Assembly (NCBI RefSeq): GCF_030272615.1
Contig: NC_081407.1
Span: 318,400,456 to 318,464,455 of the forward strand
Reading direction: 5' to 3'
Length of the DNA stretch: 64,000 bases
Source: Cryptomeria japonica
Taxonomy: Eukaryota; Streptophyta; Pinopsida; Cupressales; Cupressaceae
Within the stretch, counting starts at the first letter, position 1; every line of letters starts with the position of its first letter. Positions 34,310 through 45,517 of this stretch are shown piece by piece. The notes under the pieces were generated by a model. The model had not been told where the DNA came from and did no database searches. It worked only from the letters and a program-made list of their open reading frames with translations. The position numbers were made by a program, and so were the translations under genes.

Positions 34310-34345
34310 ATTGGTGAAAACCTGGCAACAGGCGCTATTGTGAGA
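34310..34345 (+). other. Conserved post-pol block (element 1)
   Basis: TTGGTGAAAACCTGGCAACAGGCGC starts 75 nt after the pol stop, behind an A-rich tract (34255-34308). CCTG-GCAA-CAGG can form a stem with a GNRA-type loop. Matching blocks follow pol in elements 2 and 3. Confidence 0.68.
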
Positions 34346-35485
34346 GAACAACTCCTCTATCTATATCCATACCATTTTATCCATATCCTTAAAACACTAT
34401 CGGCCGTTGCCTGACATTTTCATCATCATATCCATTCAGGATATACTTAGCGTAGTCACTATCCTGATTTATCCGCATATTCCTTTGTCACATCTTACCA
34501 TGGCTTGGTAATCACTGTAAATATCCACATCGAGAGACACACTTAGCTAGGGGAAACATTCGTCAAAACTTGCAACACATTCAGGCCATCAAACACTCAA
34601 AGCAAACTCAAAACATCTCATCTAGCAACCAAAAACTAGCACAATCACAAAACAAACCATCAATCGTAAAGCAAAGAGCTGATGGATGATTTTCTGAAGT
34701 ACCACATGTTGCATCTTGCATAAAGTTTTGATTACATTTTGCATTTAAACTTTTTGAATTATTGGATTCTCTATATTTTCTCCACAATGCTTCACAGCTA
34801 GAGAACATCGAGAAACTCCAATATTTTCTTATTCTTCTGTCTGTGCGGTGATCATTTGTACTGTGTAAATACTTGTCTCGAGACATGATTCACAACATAT
34901 CACTAAAGACATGATTCCACCTTACGCATACAAATGGTTTAATCTTGTCTATTTATACGCAATCTGCACTCAGGCCGTCCTGGTTTAATTATACCTTGAT
35001 GCTTGTGCTATCTTGCAAAATCAAATATCATGTAAATTTTTCTCAGGTCATCATGGTTCAATTATACCATTATGCTTGTATAAATTTTCAACATATCCCG
35101 AGATCAATCAATGTTCAATGATGATACATATATTGAAAGCAAATAACATGTGGCTATATCGGATGACAAATGCAGAATGAGGATGCTCAAAAACAATTAG
35201 TTGCATATCAAATCATACATCTCATTTTCAAGATACATCTCACAACATATCAAATCATACATCTCATAACATCGTGCATTCACATCACATACATCTATCT
35301 AAGCATTGCATCATCATAGAATAAGCAAAAGCATATAGAAAGCATAAATCCATCACACATCACATGAGAATCAAAGAAAATGGTGTCATCTATATATCTC
35401 AACCAATGATCAATATATACGAAATGTGTCATGTCTATACCAAAATATACAATACAATGATCAAATACAATAGAGACCACGTCTC
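34346..35485. other. Element 1 region between pol and antisense gene, with ATG-rich tract
   Basis: No sense-strand gene. Read on the minus strand, 35460-34990 is rich in GATG/AATG-type words, as in the tracts after the antisense genes of elements 2 and 3. It may be the 3' untranslated part of the antisense RNA. Confidence 0.5.
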
Positions 35486-37452
35486 TCAAGCATGACTATC
35501 TCCCGAAGGAGATGGTCTCGCTGCCGATGTCCCAGCCTCTGGATCTCCAGGTGGATCCTATCTAGAAGGCCCTGTCACGCCTCTGCTCTCTGACCGTGAA
35601 CCAGTCTCTCGAGATCGACTCGATCTCAACTATGTGAAGCTCTGCACTCTGCGCTCCCTGGGCACCGTATCCTCATAGTGGCGCCAATAATACTCTGCCT
35701 CCTTGACTCTCAAGGATAGCTCTCTCATGATATCTATCATAGGGCCACTTACTGCCACTCTCTGCAAACTCCCTGCCAGCTCCTCTGCTCAACCCCGCCG
35801 CTCTATCTCCGTATCACGCTCTAGGGTCATCTGGGTCATCTGACACTGCTGCGCCAATACCTGTGCCTGCAGCTGCTGCATTGTCAACTGTAGGGTCCTA
35901 ATCTGAGCATCCTCTCGATGCGTTGAGACTTTGACCTAAAGGGGTACCTAGGAAGACGCACTCCATGTCCTACCCCCTGTCCTTGGTGCTGGTGGCGGTA
36001 ACACATTAGTCCTCCTCCTCTGAGCTAGTCGTCTCAACTCATTAGTCCCTCCCACCACTGCTATCACCTCTCCTACTCTCCCCTCACCCCCTGCCCCAAT
36101 CACCAAGCCTCCTCTCCCTCTATCTATCATAGCTCATCGAATTGCTCTCTCCACCCGCACTGCTCTATCACCACCATCTCTACCTTTGTCTCCTCTCCTC
36201 CTTCGATCTCCTCTCCCTCGTCGTCGTCCTCCACCTCCTCCATCATCTCCCTCATCCCCATCTCCAAGACCCTCGTCCTCGTCATCATCGAAAGTAGGCC
36301 GCATCTCTACTGGATCTGATATCCTTGCCACGACACGAGCCGTGAACAATCGGGCAAACTCATCCGTCATCCCAGCATCTAGTATCTCAGGGGCGTAGTC
36401 CCATATCTGGCCCGCTAACTACACAAACTCCTCTATGATCGCTGCACTGTCAATAGTCAGACCCCAATCTGGTATGTCCTATCTCTGGCGTGCATACAAA
36501 TAGGTCCCCTGTGGTATCCCCTGTTGTCGACCAAACTGCCGCAAAAATCTCGTAACCAAGAGTCTCTCGATCACAAAAGGGGTCCGTCCTATCAAAAACT
36601 GAGTCATGAAGATGTATGGCATCTCTAGCCCATCCTCAGCCCACACCTCACAACCTGTATATGGTTGCCAGATGACCGTATTGATGTTAGCCAATACTCT
36701 CCTCCAATTCTCCAGCTTGCCCAGCTTCCGCTGGATAACTAATCCCCTGTATCCATATGCATAGGCACACCCAACAAGCCTATCTCTATCCACCAATGGC
36801 CTAGCTGCGGGAATGTGCTCCCAACACCATACCTATAGGAGCATCACACCAGCTGACAAACTGTTGTAACCCAGGTATACAACCTCATGCAAATCCCTGT
36901 ACAAGTGGGCTAGCATAGCCGATCCCCGTGTGAACCTGTGACCCTGTGTCACCATCTCCTCCAACACCAATCCCCATCCTACAGATAGTCCCTTCGACCT
37001 GTTGTCGGGACATAGGAAACCACCTATAAAGCCTGCCAGTACCGATGGAAGAGGCGCATAGTCCAAATCCAGAAACTCCTACCATAGGATCTCATATCCG
37101 CACACTGTGTCATCATGAAATATCCGGCAAAGTGCCTCTATCCCGCCCTCCTCTGACTGCTCATAAGGTAGTAGTGAACCTACTACCGGTATATGCAAGA
37201 TCTAGTAACAATCCTCTGGAGTCACTGTCATCTCACTTGTGGCAAAGTGGAAGGTATTCATGTCATTGTGCCATCTCTCTGCCAGCACTGTAAGTAAACC
37301 CCGGTTCACAGTAAACCGAGGCATCTCTAGTAGGGAAGACATACCACATCTATTAATGATATCTAGATCAGGTTGTGACAATCGTGGTATTAATGCCCAT
37401 GGTCTAGGGAATCGCTCACGTGACTGAACCACTCCCAATCGCTCTTGTCAAA
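35486..37452 (-). pseudogene. Antisense PMD-like gene of element 1
   Basis: One continuous minus-strand frame of about 650 codons with roughly nine TAG and three TGA stops (TAG at 37204, 37081, 36835, 36481, 36421, 35950) and no frameshift that I could find. The N-terminal half has PRLSQPDLDIINRCGMSSLL, MPRFTVNRGLLTVLAERWH, FHFATSEMTVTPEDCY, SLLPYEQSEEGGIEAL, then HRFTRGSAMLAHLYRDLHEVVYLGY. This is the plant mobile domain (PMD) pattern. After it come an acidic Asp/Gly segment, an Arg/Gly-rich segment, a short coiled coil (near 35900-35830) and a YWRHYEDTVP tail. It starts at an ATG at 37438 unless a spliced first exon exists (see 38443-38535). PMD proteins of plants act in nuclear silencing and genome stability; the role in the element is unknown. 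Confidence 0.85.
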
Positions 37453-37913
37453 AAGAAAAACAAATCCAATATCAGTTTCCTCATCAAAACATAGATATCA
37501 AAATCAAAATCATGACAAAAACTTGAAAATTTTGAAAATCTAATCAAGTTCTACATCATATCCATCCATATCAACTTGTAACACAACTCAAGTTTTCAAA
37601 AATCATATCAAACTGGTAACACAACTCAAGTTTCCACATCGCATCAACTTGTAACACAACTCAAGTTTCCAATCTATATCAGCTTGTAACACAACTCAAG
37701 CTCCACAAGTTCATATCAATTTCACATTAATATCTATACATAACTTGAAAAATCACAAATCAAACCAAGTTATATCAACACTCATATTGGACAAAATCGC
37801 AACACCATGACAGCCGACACAGAAATAAACAATTTACACCTATCCTGGCAAAACTGGCCTTATCCTATAACTTTTCCTCATTCACAAATCATCCTATCTC
37901 GCAAAATTTTCCT
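37453..37913. other. Leader of the antisense gene, proximal part
   Basis: No coding signal. It contains a loose direct repeat of an ACTTGTAACACAACTCAAGT-like unit (37575-37715, about five copies). Directly upstream of the PMD frame the minus strand reads TTTTTCTTTTTGACAAG, which would serve as a splice acceptor. Confidence 0.5.
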
Positions 37914-38373
37914 TGATGCGCTAAACAGACTTGTCTACATGCTGAAATCTTATCCATACGCTAACCTGTTTTCTCTACGCGCTATTCTATCTATCCCACG
38001 CGCTTGACTGACTCTATGCGCTAGCCTTTTTTCTCCATGCGCCAACTAATCTACCCTAAGTGCTAAACCTCTCTCGTGTGCTAACATATCCCACAAATGC
38101 ACTACTTGTCTAACCCTATGCGGTAGGTCAGATTTACGCGCTACTTACCCTTGCCCATGCGACCCCCTGTGCACCCTCTATGCTAGGTTTACTTGATGCG
38201 CTACCCTTTTAACTCTAAGCGCTGCCCTGTGTCCCTGATGCGCTAATCAACGACTATGTGGTAACCTAGAAAACCTATGTGCTACCCTAAGTTTTCAGAT
38301 GCAACCTAAAATCTAAAACCTTATGCACTACGAAATTTTTCGTATGCATTGACCGACAACCTAGATGCGCTAA
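37914..38373 (-). repeat. Word array C (TAGCGCAT) in the antisense leader of element 1
   Basis: Minus-strand TAGCGCAT and variants occur about twenty times at 15-30 bp spacing (plus-strand ATGCGCTA). Read in the direction of the antisense gene, it is the same word in the same orientation as in the gag leader arrays at 9396 and 11173. It lies between the antisense TATA box and the PMD frame. Confidence 0.85.
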
Positions 38374-38442
38374 AACGTGAAACCCGCATGAAAAATTCCA
38401 AAAAAACTACCAAAAATGACAAAATAAAATATCTAAAAAGGG

Positions 38443-38535
38443 TCAAAAAGGTTGACTTATTGGTGGTCCATACGCGGTAGGCCTCTGATACCTCCGAACA
38501 CGCTCGAATCGTTGTGTAGAATATGAAATAGGCAT
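38443..38535 (-). CDS. Short ORF at the start of the antisense transcript
   Basis: ATG at 38535 on the minus strand, 75 nt after the TATA box, encoding a 30-residue basic peptide beginning MPISYSTQRF. It could be a first coding exon of the PMD gene (candidate GT donors follow within it, and a pyrimidine-rich acceptor-like tract precedes the PMD frame at about 37453), an upstream ORF, or chance. Splice phases do not settle the question. No homologue is seen in elements 2 or 3. Confidence 0.4.
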   Translation of the reverse strand: MPISYSTQRFERVRRYQRPTAYGPPISQPF

Positions 38536-38609
38536 TTTGTCTTTTCTCCAAAAGTCTCTCTCTCCAAGATCAACAAACACAAATGAGACAAAACAATGCA
38601 CTTTTCCCC

Positions 38610-38616
38610 TTTTATA
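38610..38616 (-). promoter_or_regulatory. Candidate antisense TATA box of element 1
   Basis: Minus-strand CCCTATAAAAGGGG is a strong TATA box placed between the polypurine tract and the antisense gene. A start near 38580 would give an RNA with word array C in its leader. No corresponding site remains in element 2 (deleted) or element 3. Confidence 0.6.
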
Positions 38617-38619
38617 GGG

Positions 38620-38959
38620 TAAAATAAAATTAGGGTTTAGGGGATTGAGCGTGTAATTCACTCGTGGTCTTCCTCGTACCCTCGGACACATCAATATCGG
38701 GAGATGAATCAATTTTAGCATTCCACATAGAAATTTTTTTACAATGCCAACACAATTATCAAATCAAATCAAATTTTCCAAATTTTTGATTCATCGCCCG
38801 AGGGGGCATTATCAACATCAATTATCAAATCTGGGGCATCACACATCAAATTTGGGGCATGACATGAAAATAAAAAAAAACAAAAAAAAACATTGATCAT
38901 AATCAAATTTTGGCAACACATCATTTTCTTTGAATTAACATGTGCACACACGTCTCTTC
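38620..38959. other. Upstream region of the antisense promoter
   Basis: GC-poorer sequence between the TATA box and the polypurine tract. No coding signal. CCTAAACCCTAA at about 38630-38645 on the minus strand resembles a telo-box promoter element of plants, but this is a short motif. Confidence 0.35.
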
Positions 38960-38973
38960 AAAGAGGGGCAAAA
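38960..38973 (+). other. Element 1 polypurine tract
   Basis: AAAGAGGGGCAAAA directly precedes the 3' LTR and is identical to that of element 2. Confidence 0.88.
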
Positions 38974-40410
38974 AGTAGATGTATAAAAATGACCATATTC
39001 CTAAATGAATATTTTATGTTCATTTCTCTATTTAATTAAATCCAATTTAATTGAATTACCCACATTCCTCTATTTAAATTAAGTGAATTACTCAATTTAT
39101 TTAATTAACCCCTTTTAGGTCATTTAATGGAATAAATCATTTTATTCAATTAAATCCCTTCTATCCACTTTTAATTAAATTCAAATTTAATTAAATAGTT
39201 ATCCTAAATTGAATAAATCTAATTTATTCAATTTCCCAAATTGCAAGCAAATTGAATTAAATTAACTTTATTTCAATTAAATCCTATTATCTCTCCATCC
39301 ACTTGCAAAATCCTACATCTCCCACTTGCCTCCTAAACCCTATTCCTAACCCTCTTCTAGACTCTTCTAATCTTCTAAATTAGCCTAACCCATCTCCTAA
39401 ATATTGTCACATCCCTAAGCAAGGGGAAGTCACTTCTCAAACCCTCAAAGTCTTCAATAACCATTAAAGGTTCCAAGTGTCCAACAACTTTCTCTTACAA
39501 ACCATTAATGGTTAACTCAACCCCCTTGCATGATTAGAGAATTTCTCTAAACTCAACCTCCATGTAACCCAAGGGTCTCATCAAGCCTTTAATTCTTTGA
39601 CCATGGTTATTCCTTAATCCCTTGCACAAGAGTTTATCCTTTGGGTAAAAGCTTTATCCATTGGATAAACCCTAATCTAACCTTAACCCTTACCTCTTCA
39701 GGTAACCATGAGGTCTTCTCAAGCATTTAATGCTTCCTACCTCTATTCTCAACCCAACCCTATGTTGACAATTGTCACCATTTCATTGGTGAAAATTGCA
39801 AACATGGATTCCCAACTTTCAAACTCCACCCTTGATTAAATCTTTCAATCCTAGCCATCCATTGCCCTATTTTTGCTATAAATAGAGCTCTCCATTCCTC
39901 CATTTAAAGGCCAAGTCTTTAGCATCATACTTATGCTCAAATACATTCAAGCTTTCATATATCATTTATGCTCATCATTTAGCCTCTCTTTTAGATAGGA
40001 ATTAATCTAAATATGCATGTTTAGAGTATTTTCCTTATCATTTAGCTCAATTACAGACTAATATATCATGCTAGGATAGTCTTGCTACTAATCTTGTCAT
40101 CTTATAATCTAGTTTATTACATATTTAAGATCATGCATAGCTTAGGATGCATTTCATTGAAAAATCAATTAAAACATCCCTCGTTCTTGCATTTGTCATC
40201 CCTAAACCATTTTGCTCAGTGATCTGGGAGAAAAAACATTGGTTTGAGGGACCTTGTGAGATAGAGAACCATGGAACCATCCTTGGGAAGTTGAGTCATC
40301 CTTCATGACTCCATAACTTGCACCAAGAAGTCCTGTGGGTGTGTGAGCAAGGCTCCTTAGGCTTCATTTTTCACATTTTAAGCTTTATTGACCCGCTTTT
40401 CCCGCATATA
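38974..40410 (+). repeat. Element 1 3' LTR
   Basis: Partner of 7849-9287, 1437 bp. The termini have changed: it starts AGTAGATG where the 5' LTR has TGTAGACG, and ends CATATA instead of CATACA. A TATA box is at 39877-39884. The position next to the tract and the GTTTG duplication fixes the boundaries. Confidence 0.95.
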
Positions 40411-40415
40411 GTTTG
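40411..40415. other. Target-site duplication of element 1, right copy
   Basis: GTTTG, identical to 7844-7848. Confidence 0.93.
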
Positions 40416-41143
40416 TACAAAATAAATAAATTCTTACCCATAAAAAACTAAGTAGCTTGCATGGCAAGGTGCATGATGCCCTTGCACATGAACTTGAGTT
40501 GATACCAAGGGTTCTTCCAATCTTCTGATGTAGAGACCAAAATATTGTATTCTTTAAATATTCAAAAGAATATCCTCTGCCTCCCTACAGTTATCTGAAA
40601 CCTTCACCACCATATCAAGCTTCTAAGAGTCTTCAAACAGTCTCACCATGCTTGGTGAGTTGTAAGTCTACAACATCTGTCAGATGATCACACCGTTTCT
40701 TAATTTTGTTCTTCTCATTAGTCAATGGATTTAGTTGCATGTACAAGTTTTCTATTTGAAGCTTTCCGTTTCCTTCTACATCATTCTTCATGTCTATAGT
40801 ATTGAATAGTTGTACAATTTGTGATGATATAATATCTATGTGACCCTTAATATCCTTTTGCTTTTAAAACATGTACGCCGCCACTACATCCTTTACACTT
40901 TTCTAAAAAAAAAATTATGCTTTCTTTTAGTTGGATATGTGTTGTTGCACATCTAATCACCAAAACTTCTAGTCTTTTCTCTTCCACCTTCTTCTGTACA
41001 TCCTTCAAAACTTTGGCTTCCAATTTGAAAGCATGTTCCTTAAATCCCTTAAGCATTAATTGTATTTTTAATTCAATTCCAAGTGAACAAACAATCAAGC
41101 ATTCATCAAGCATTGAAGGAGAATTCAAGTTAAAGCACAACAT
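40416..41143 (-). pseudogene. Decayed coiled-coil-like ORF, interrupted by element 1
   Basis: The minus-strand ORF 41143-40847 is followed, in other frames, by a segment at about 40760-40640 with LQIENLYMQLNPL, KKRCDHLTDVVDLQLTKHGE and similar heptad-like text. No family is recognised. Its sequence continued into 7843 before element 1 inserted. It may be part of an older transposon. Confidence 0.3.
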
Positions 41144-42189
41144 TCATGATCAACATTCTGCATGACATCCTAAAACCTTGTGTGAGGATTCAAGAAAGAT
41201 TCATCAAGGTATCATGTTCAATTTCAAGCATTTTTATATTAGATCTATCCTTTCCCTCAAAAGGAAAACATTATACTTCAAGGTTAATTCACAACCTGAG
41301 GTTTGACCTAGGAAAGCCCCCATCAACAAACCTATTTTCGTCATTTTGTGTGTAGGAAATTGATTCATGAGTTACGTGTGAAGAATTTGGCAAAGTAAAT
41401 AATGAAAATCAAACTCAAATTTTGATGGCATGAAAAGCAGAAGACTAGGCCAGTTCACACCTCCTAGTCCCAAGAATTTTTGACAACCTTTTGATACTAG
41501 ATTCTGTGTACCACCCTAATCCTAAAAGCATTCATTTTGTCTACATCTGACAGGTGGAGGATTTGGTCGATCTGCACCTCCTAGTCCCAAAAATTCTACT
41601 TGAACACTCTATTAAAGGAGAAGAGATATGACTTCTATGCCTACTAAGGAGATGCTTACTATTAGTCATATGATAAGAGAAAAGATAATAAATGTGAATA
41701 CTACTAGCTAACAAGTTGTGTAATGTTGGGTGATTCATGCTACATCATGGATTTCATTGGCTAGCAAGTTGTGTTATGCTAGGTAATCTATGATAGAGAA
41801 GATTAACAAACAAAACCATTTGTTCGCAAGGCAATCGGAAAACTCTACTACAAAATGGTTGTTGTAGTGAGATAAAACACAAATAACAATAATAACCAGC
41901 ACTTGCAAAGGTGTAAACAACAACAATTATCACACTAGAAATCCATGCTATTCCAAGTAACCTTTAACGAATCTCAAAAAAATGATAACCATTCCCTAGG
42001 GGGCACTATGTAACACAACACTTCTAGTTTGAGGATACATAAATGAATTAACATGAGAAAAAAGGAGAGCTCATATGCCTCCCCTTAAGATGTCAACATA
42101 CCTCTAGGTTGATATCTTAAGGTAGATAGTGATCAAGGATAAGCACCTTCAACACCAAGGAGATACCCTTAATATCTCCCCTAGTTTTT
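41144..42189. other. Unassigned flank
   Basis: No ORF or repeat pair can be supported. TCCCCTAGTTTTT occurs at 42176-42190 and again about 100 bp further, inside the gag of element 4, which may mark the rearrangement that truncated that element. Confidence 0.35.
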
Positions 42190-43074
42190 TGCTCCAGGTC
42201 ATTTCCTTTTACATTTAGGTAGATGAAGAGAACACCTATTAGATAGTTGTCTCCACCATTGTAGGAAAGATGAAAATAGCTCCCCTAGTTTTTGCTTGGT
42301 ATTACACAGATATGCCATGGTGACATTGCATTTTATGTTGTGTGAATAATGTGCAATGAATTTCTAGACCATTTCTTCGAATGTCCTAATGTCGTCTGTT
42401 AATCGGGAAAAACATTGTGTAGTTGTCCCTCCCAAACTTTGAGGAAAGAGGCACATTAGATATGTGTCTTCATATGCCACTTCTAGGCAAGTTGAGTGAA
42501 ATTTCCTGATATGATCTCTAGGATCTTGTTTTCCCCGATACTTTTCAAACTTAGGTGTTTCAAACCCTTGTGGAAAAGGTGGCATATGTAGATTCCTATG
42601 AAAGGGATAGGGACAAATATCATTAAGTGAAAACTGGGTCATTTTCACACCACTGTGGAGTTGTTGGGCTAGATTCTTGACTTGTTGCCTCAACATGTCA
42701 ATATCATTAGGAGGAGGAGGAGGTGGATTTCCTTAATTAAGGTCATATCTAAATTTATTTTGACCTCTTCCACCCTCATTATGACTATGGTGTTCTGATG
42801 CTTGCCATAATTATGCGGTATCAAAATCAAAGGGTATTTTGGCTCCCTTTTTGGCACATCTCAAAAAATGAGCATGAACGTTGTTTTTGAGGATTTCATC
42901 GAAAAGTCGATTGAAGACGGGGTTGTGTTGTGCCCTTTCTATTGCTTCAAGAGTGGGAGTACCAGGATTTTCATCATTTGCATTTCCTCCAAGGGCTTCT
43001 TGGAATTCATTGAGATTTTCATCCTCTTCCTCCTCGACTTCTAGTTGTCTAGTCCTTGATCTGGTTTGAGCCAT
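42190..43074 (-). pseudogene. gag: Element 4 gag, C-terminally truncated
   Basis: ATG at 43074 gives MAQTRSRTRQ, an acidic stretch, then the gag domain: FSLNDICPYPFHRNLHMPPF, DPRDHIRKFHSTCLEV, TYLMCLFPQSLGG, CNTKQK and FLQWW. Stops lie near 42810, 42735 and 42366, and similarity ends near 42190, before the zinc knuckle. An N-terminal ATG at 43179 is in frame but lies outside the conserved start. Confidence 0.85.
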
Positions 43075-45517
43075 CTTGTCTGAAAGTTGTTTTTGAAGTT
43101 TGGTGAAAGTGAGTATGAGTTGGTGATGGAATGAGAGATAAATGTTTGGTGAAGTGTTTAGCATATGGATCTTTAACACTAAAGGGTTGATGTTACCAAA
43201 GTCCTTTTATGAATTGCTTGTTGTTTTTGTTAACAATGTTTGATATGATAAGGTATAGTAAGGTCTGAGATATGCTGTAGACTAGGCTACCTAGTAATGA
43301 GAGGATTCACTCATAGACTAGTTTTAACCTGCATAGAAATGCCTCTTAGGATGAGTTTATCCTAGATGTAGAGACACTCTAAAAAGTGATGTGTTATTTT
43401 GATTCAAGCAATATCTAAAAAGAACTTAGGACAAGACCTTTTTATGTTTCAAGAGTTGGAATGGATTGATGATGTATGAATGTAAGAATGGATGGGAACT
43501 TCAATAAAAAATTTGTGTTACATATGGGACAAATTCTTCTTCTTCTCTCTCGAGGGTTGGTGGTTCTTCTTGAGCTATGTTATATGTAATGCAGATGTCT
43601 GGAAAGAAGGCATGGTTGATTTTGCCTCCCTTGTTTTTATGATAACTCAAAGCTCTATATTGAGTAAAAGCTCTGTTGTTCAAAGACTCTTGATCAAACT
43701 CGTTGGATTTTCCTTGAAGATATAGACGCATGTGACGCAAGAAGGCTCTATGTGAGACAAAAAATTGTCTATTAAGATAGAAAAATTTCCTTCTTTTGAT
43801 GAAAGCCTTTGAGCTTAATGGTATTTTCTTCAAATTGATATGTTGATGAAGATTCTTCTTTCTCAAAATGTGAAGGATGGTCATATAGTTTGATATCTTG
43901 TTTGCACTTTGTTTTGATTTTTGCCAAATGTTGGTTTTGAAATTTTATGTTGGATGAATACTTGTTTTTGAATTGTTTTTTATTTTTCTTTGACAAGAAA
44001 ATAGAGCAAGCGCACAAACACAATAATGTTGCCTCAAAAGGCATAAATAAGTGTGGGTCTAAATCAAACCAATCTTTGGACTCTTTCATCCCTTTCAAAT
44101 GTTTTTGTGTATGTTTTTCCAAAATCTTGAAGACTCAGTTTATCACTGGTCTGACACAAAACAAAGACACTTCAAACACATTTTATCCCTAAGGTCAAAT
44201 GGTCGGTTGTGATAATTTCAGCCCACATCTTGATATTTCTTCAACTTTGGTACTACATACCTTATGAATCCCGCCGTAGCAGGTAAGGATGTGATATACT
44301 AAGTCTTGCACGAGCATAACAGATAGATGATCCCTATGATGGTGGAGTCACCACTTTTATCAAGCTACAAGTAGTCTTTCAAAAAGCCCTATTTCTACTC
44401 AAGGAAATATGTATGGTGAGTATCTTGGGAGCAAAACCATCTATTCTCTTGCATTGAATTTATCACAAATATCCTCAATCAATAGAATGGGTGGGTTTCT
44501 ATATAAAAAGGTGTCTAGTAATTTTTGATGTTTTTGGACATAAGTTCATTCTGCAGTGACTCACTTAAGAGCCTTGTAACTTATGGTGGGGCCCATATGT
44601 CCTTTCGACAAGTTACACTCTAGGAACAACTATACCCAAGGCTACAAATTTTGCTCACACTTGATTTCTATAGCGGCTCGAATGATTTACCGCGCGAGGT
44701 CGTTCCCAAGAGTGATGAGTCTCTTGGCAAACCTCTCTTAAAAAGATAAAATTTTGAGTGTTACTAACACTTTTCTCTTGCACCTAGGACCACAAAAGCC
44801 AAGGGAGAGGATAATGTGTGTTAGAAGTAGGACCACTCGACAAACTTTGCACAAGTGTGCCAATCACCAAAAACACTTATTCTTTTTAACCAAAATATAG
44901 CAATCTGCTTTAGCTATTTGGAGATGTTGCTCCAACATTAATGGTGTTCTTTTTAGCTTCAAGGAAAAATGTTTTGTAATCTAAGAACTTGAAATCCTGG
45001 TCAACTGAATTGAGAACACGTTTTGCTTGAAGTAAATCGATTGAACTTGAAGAAAAAAAATGGTTTGTTCTTTTTAAACTTGCCCAAAATGAAGTGTGGA
45101 TTGTGATTTCTTTAAGTTGATGCAAGATATAAAATTTGTTTTGTTGATTTTAAGCACCAAAATAAAGATTGTTCCTATTTTGTAAAAAGAAATTTTGTTG
45201 GGTTTTGAATTTGTAGTTCTTTTTACCCTGACAAATGAGATTCTTTTTATAAGCCCAAAACAAAATGTGTGATTCTTTTTAAGAGCCCAAATTGAAATGT
45301 GAAGTTGATTTTAAACTAAAATAAGAAGTGAATTCATTTTTAAGACAACTTTGAAAAAGTTAGTAAAAAAAGAGTAAATTTACTTCCTAATCTAATTTAA
45401 AAACCTACACAAAGAGATAAATAGTTAGTAAAAATGAAAAATGGAGTTTTGGTGGGCTTCTACAAGCCTAAATTCTGATTTCTCGGTTACAAAAATTCTT
45501 TTTTACAACTCTCTGTT
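43075..45517 (-). other. Element 4 untranslated leader, gag side
   Basis: Contains text related to the leaders of elements 1 (GGGCTCTTAAAAAGAA-like, about 45230-45290) and 2 (about 44670-44730). ORFs at 43501-43884, 43492-43725, 43772-44122 and 43947-44192 on both strands show no domain and I regard them as chance. Confidence 0.55.

Larger units (their letters stand above)
7849..40410 (+). mobile_element. Element 1: full-length Tat-type Ty3/gypsy retrotransposon, interrupted by element 2
   Basis: Two LTRs of 1439 and 1437 bp bound it, and a perfect 5-bp target duplication (GTTTG) flanks it. Inside, in order: primer site, long leader with word arrays, gag, protease, G-patch-like linker, RT, two RNase H domains, integrase, a post-pol hairpin block, an antisense PMD-like gene, its leader and promoter, and a polypurine tract. 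Removing nested element 2 and its duplication leaves about 18.2 kb. By eye the LTRs differ at roughly 25 substitutions plus small indels (about 1.8%), more than those of element 2, as expected if element 1 is the older host. Gag-pol carries about 14 stops and a frameshift, so the copy is non-autonomous today. Confidence 0.95.

Noticed and set aside
42172-42176. ATATC as target duplication of element 4
   Set aside because: It matches 47452-47456, but no LTR end adjoins it. A 5-base match in AT-rich DNA is expected by chance.
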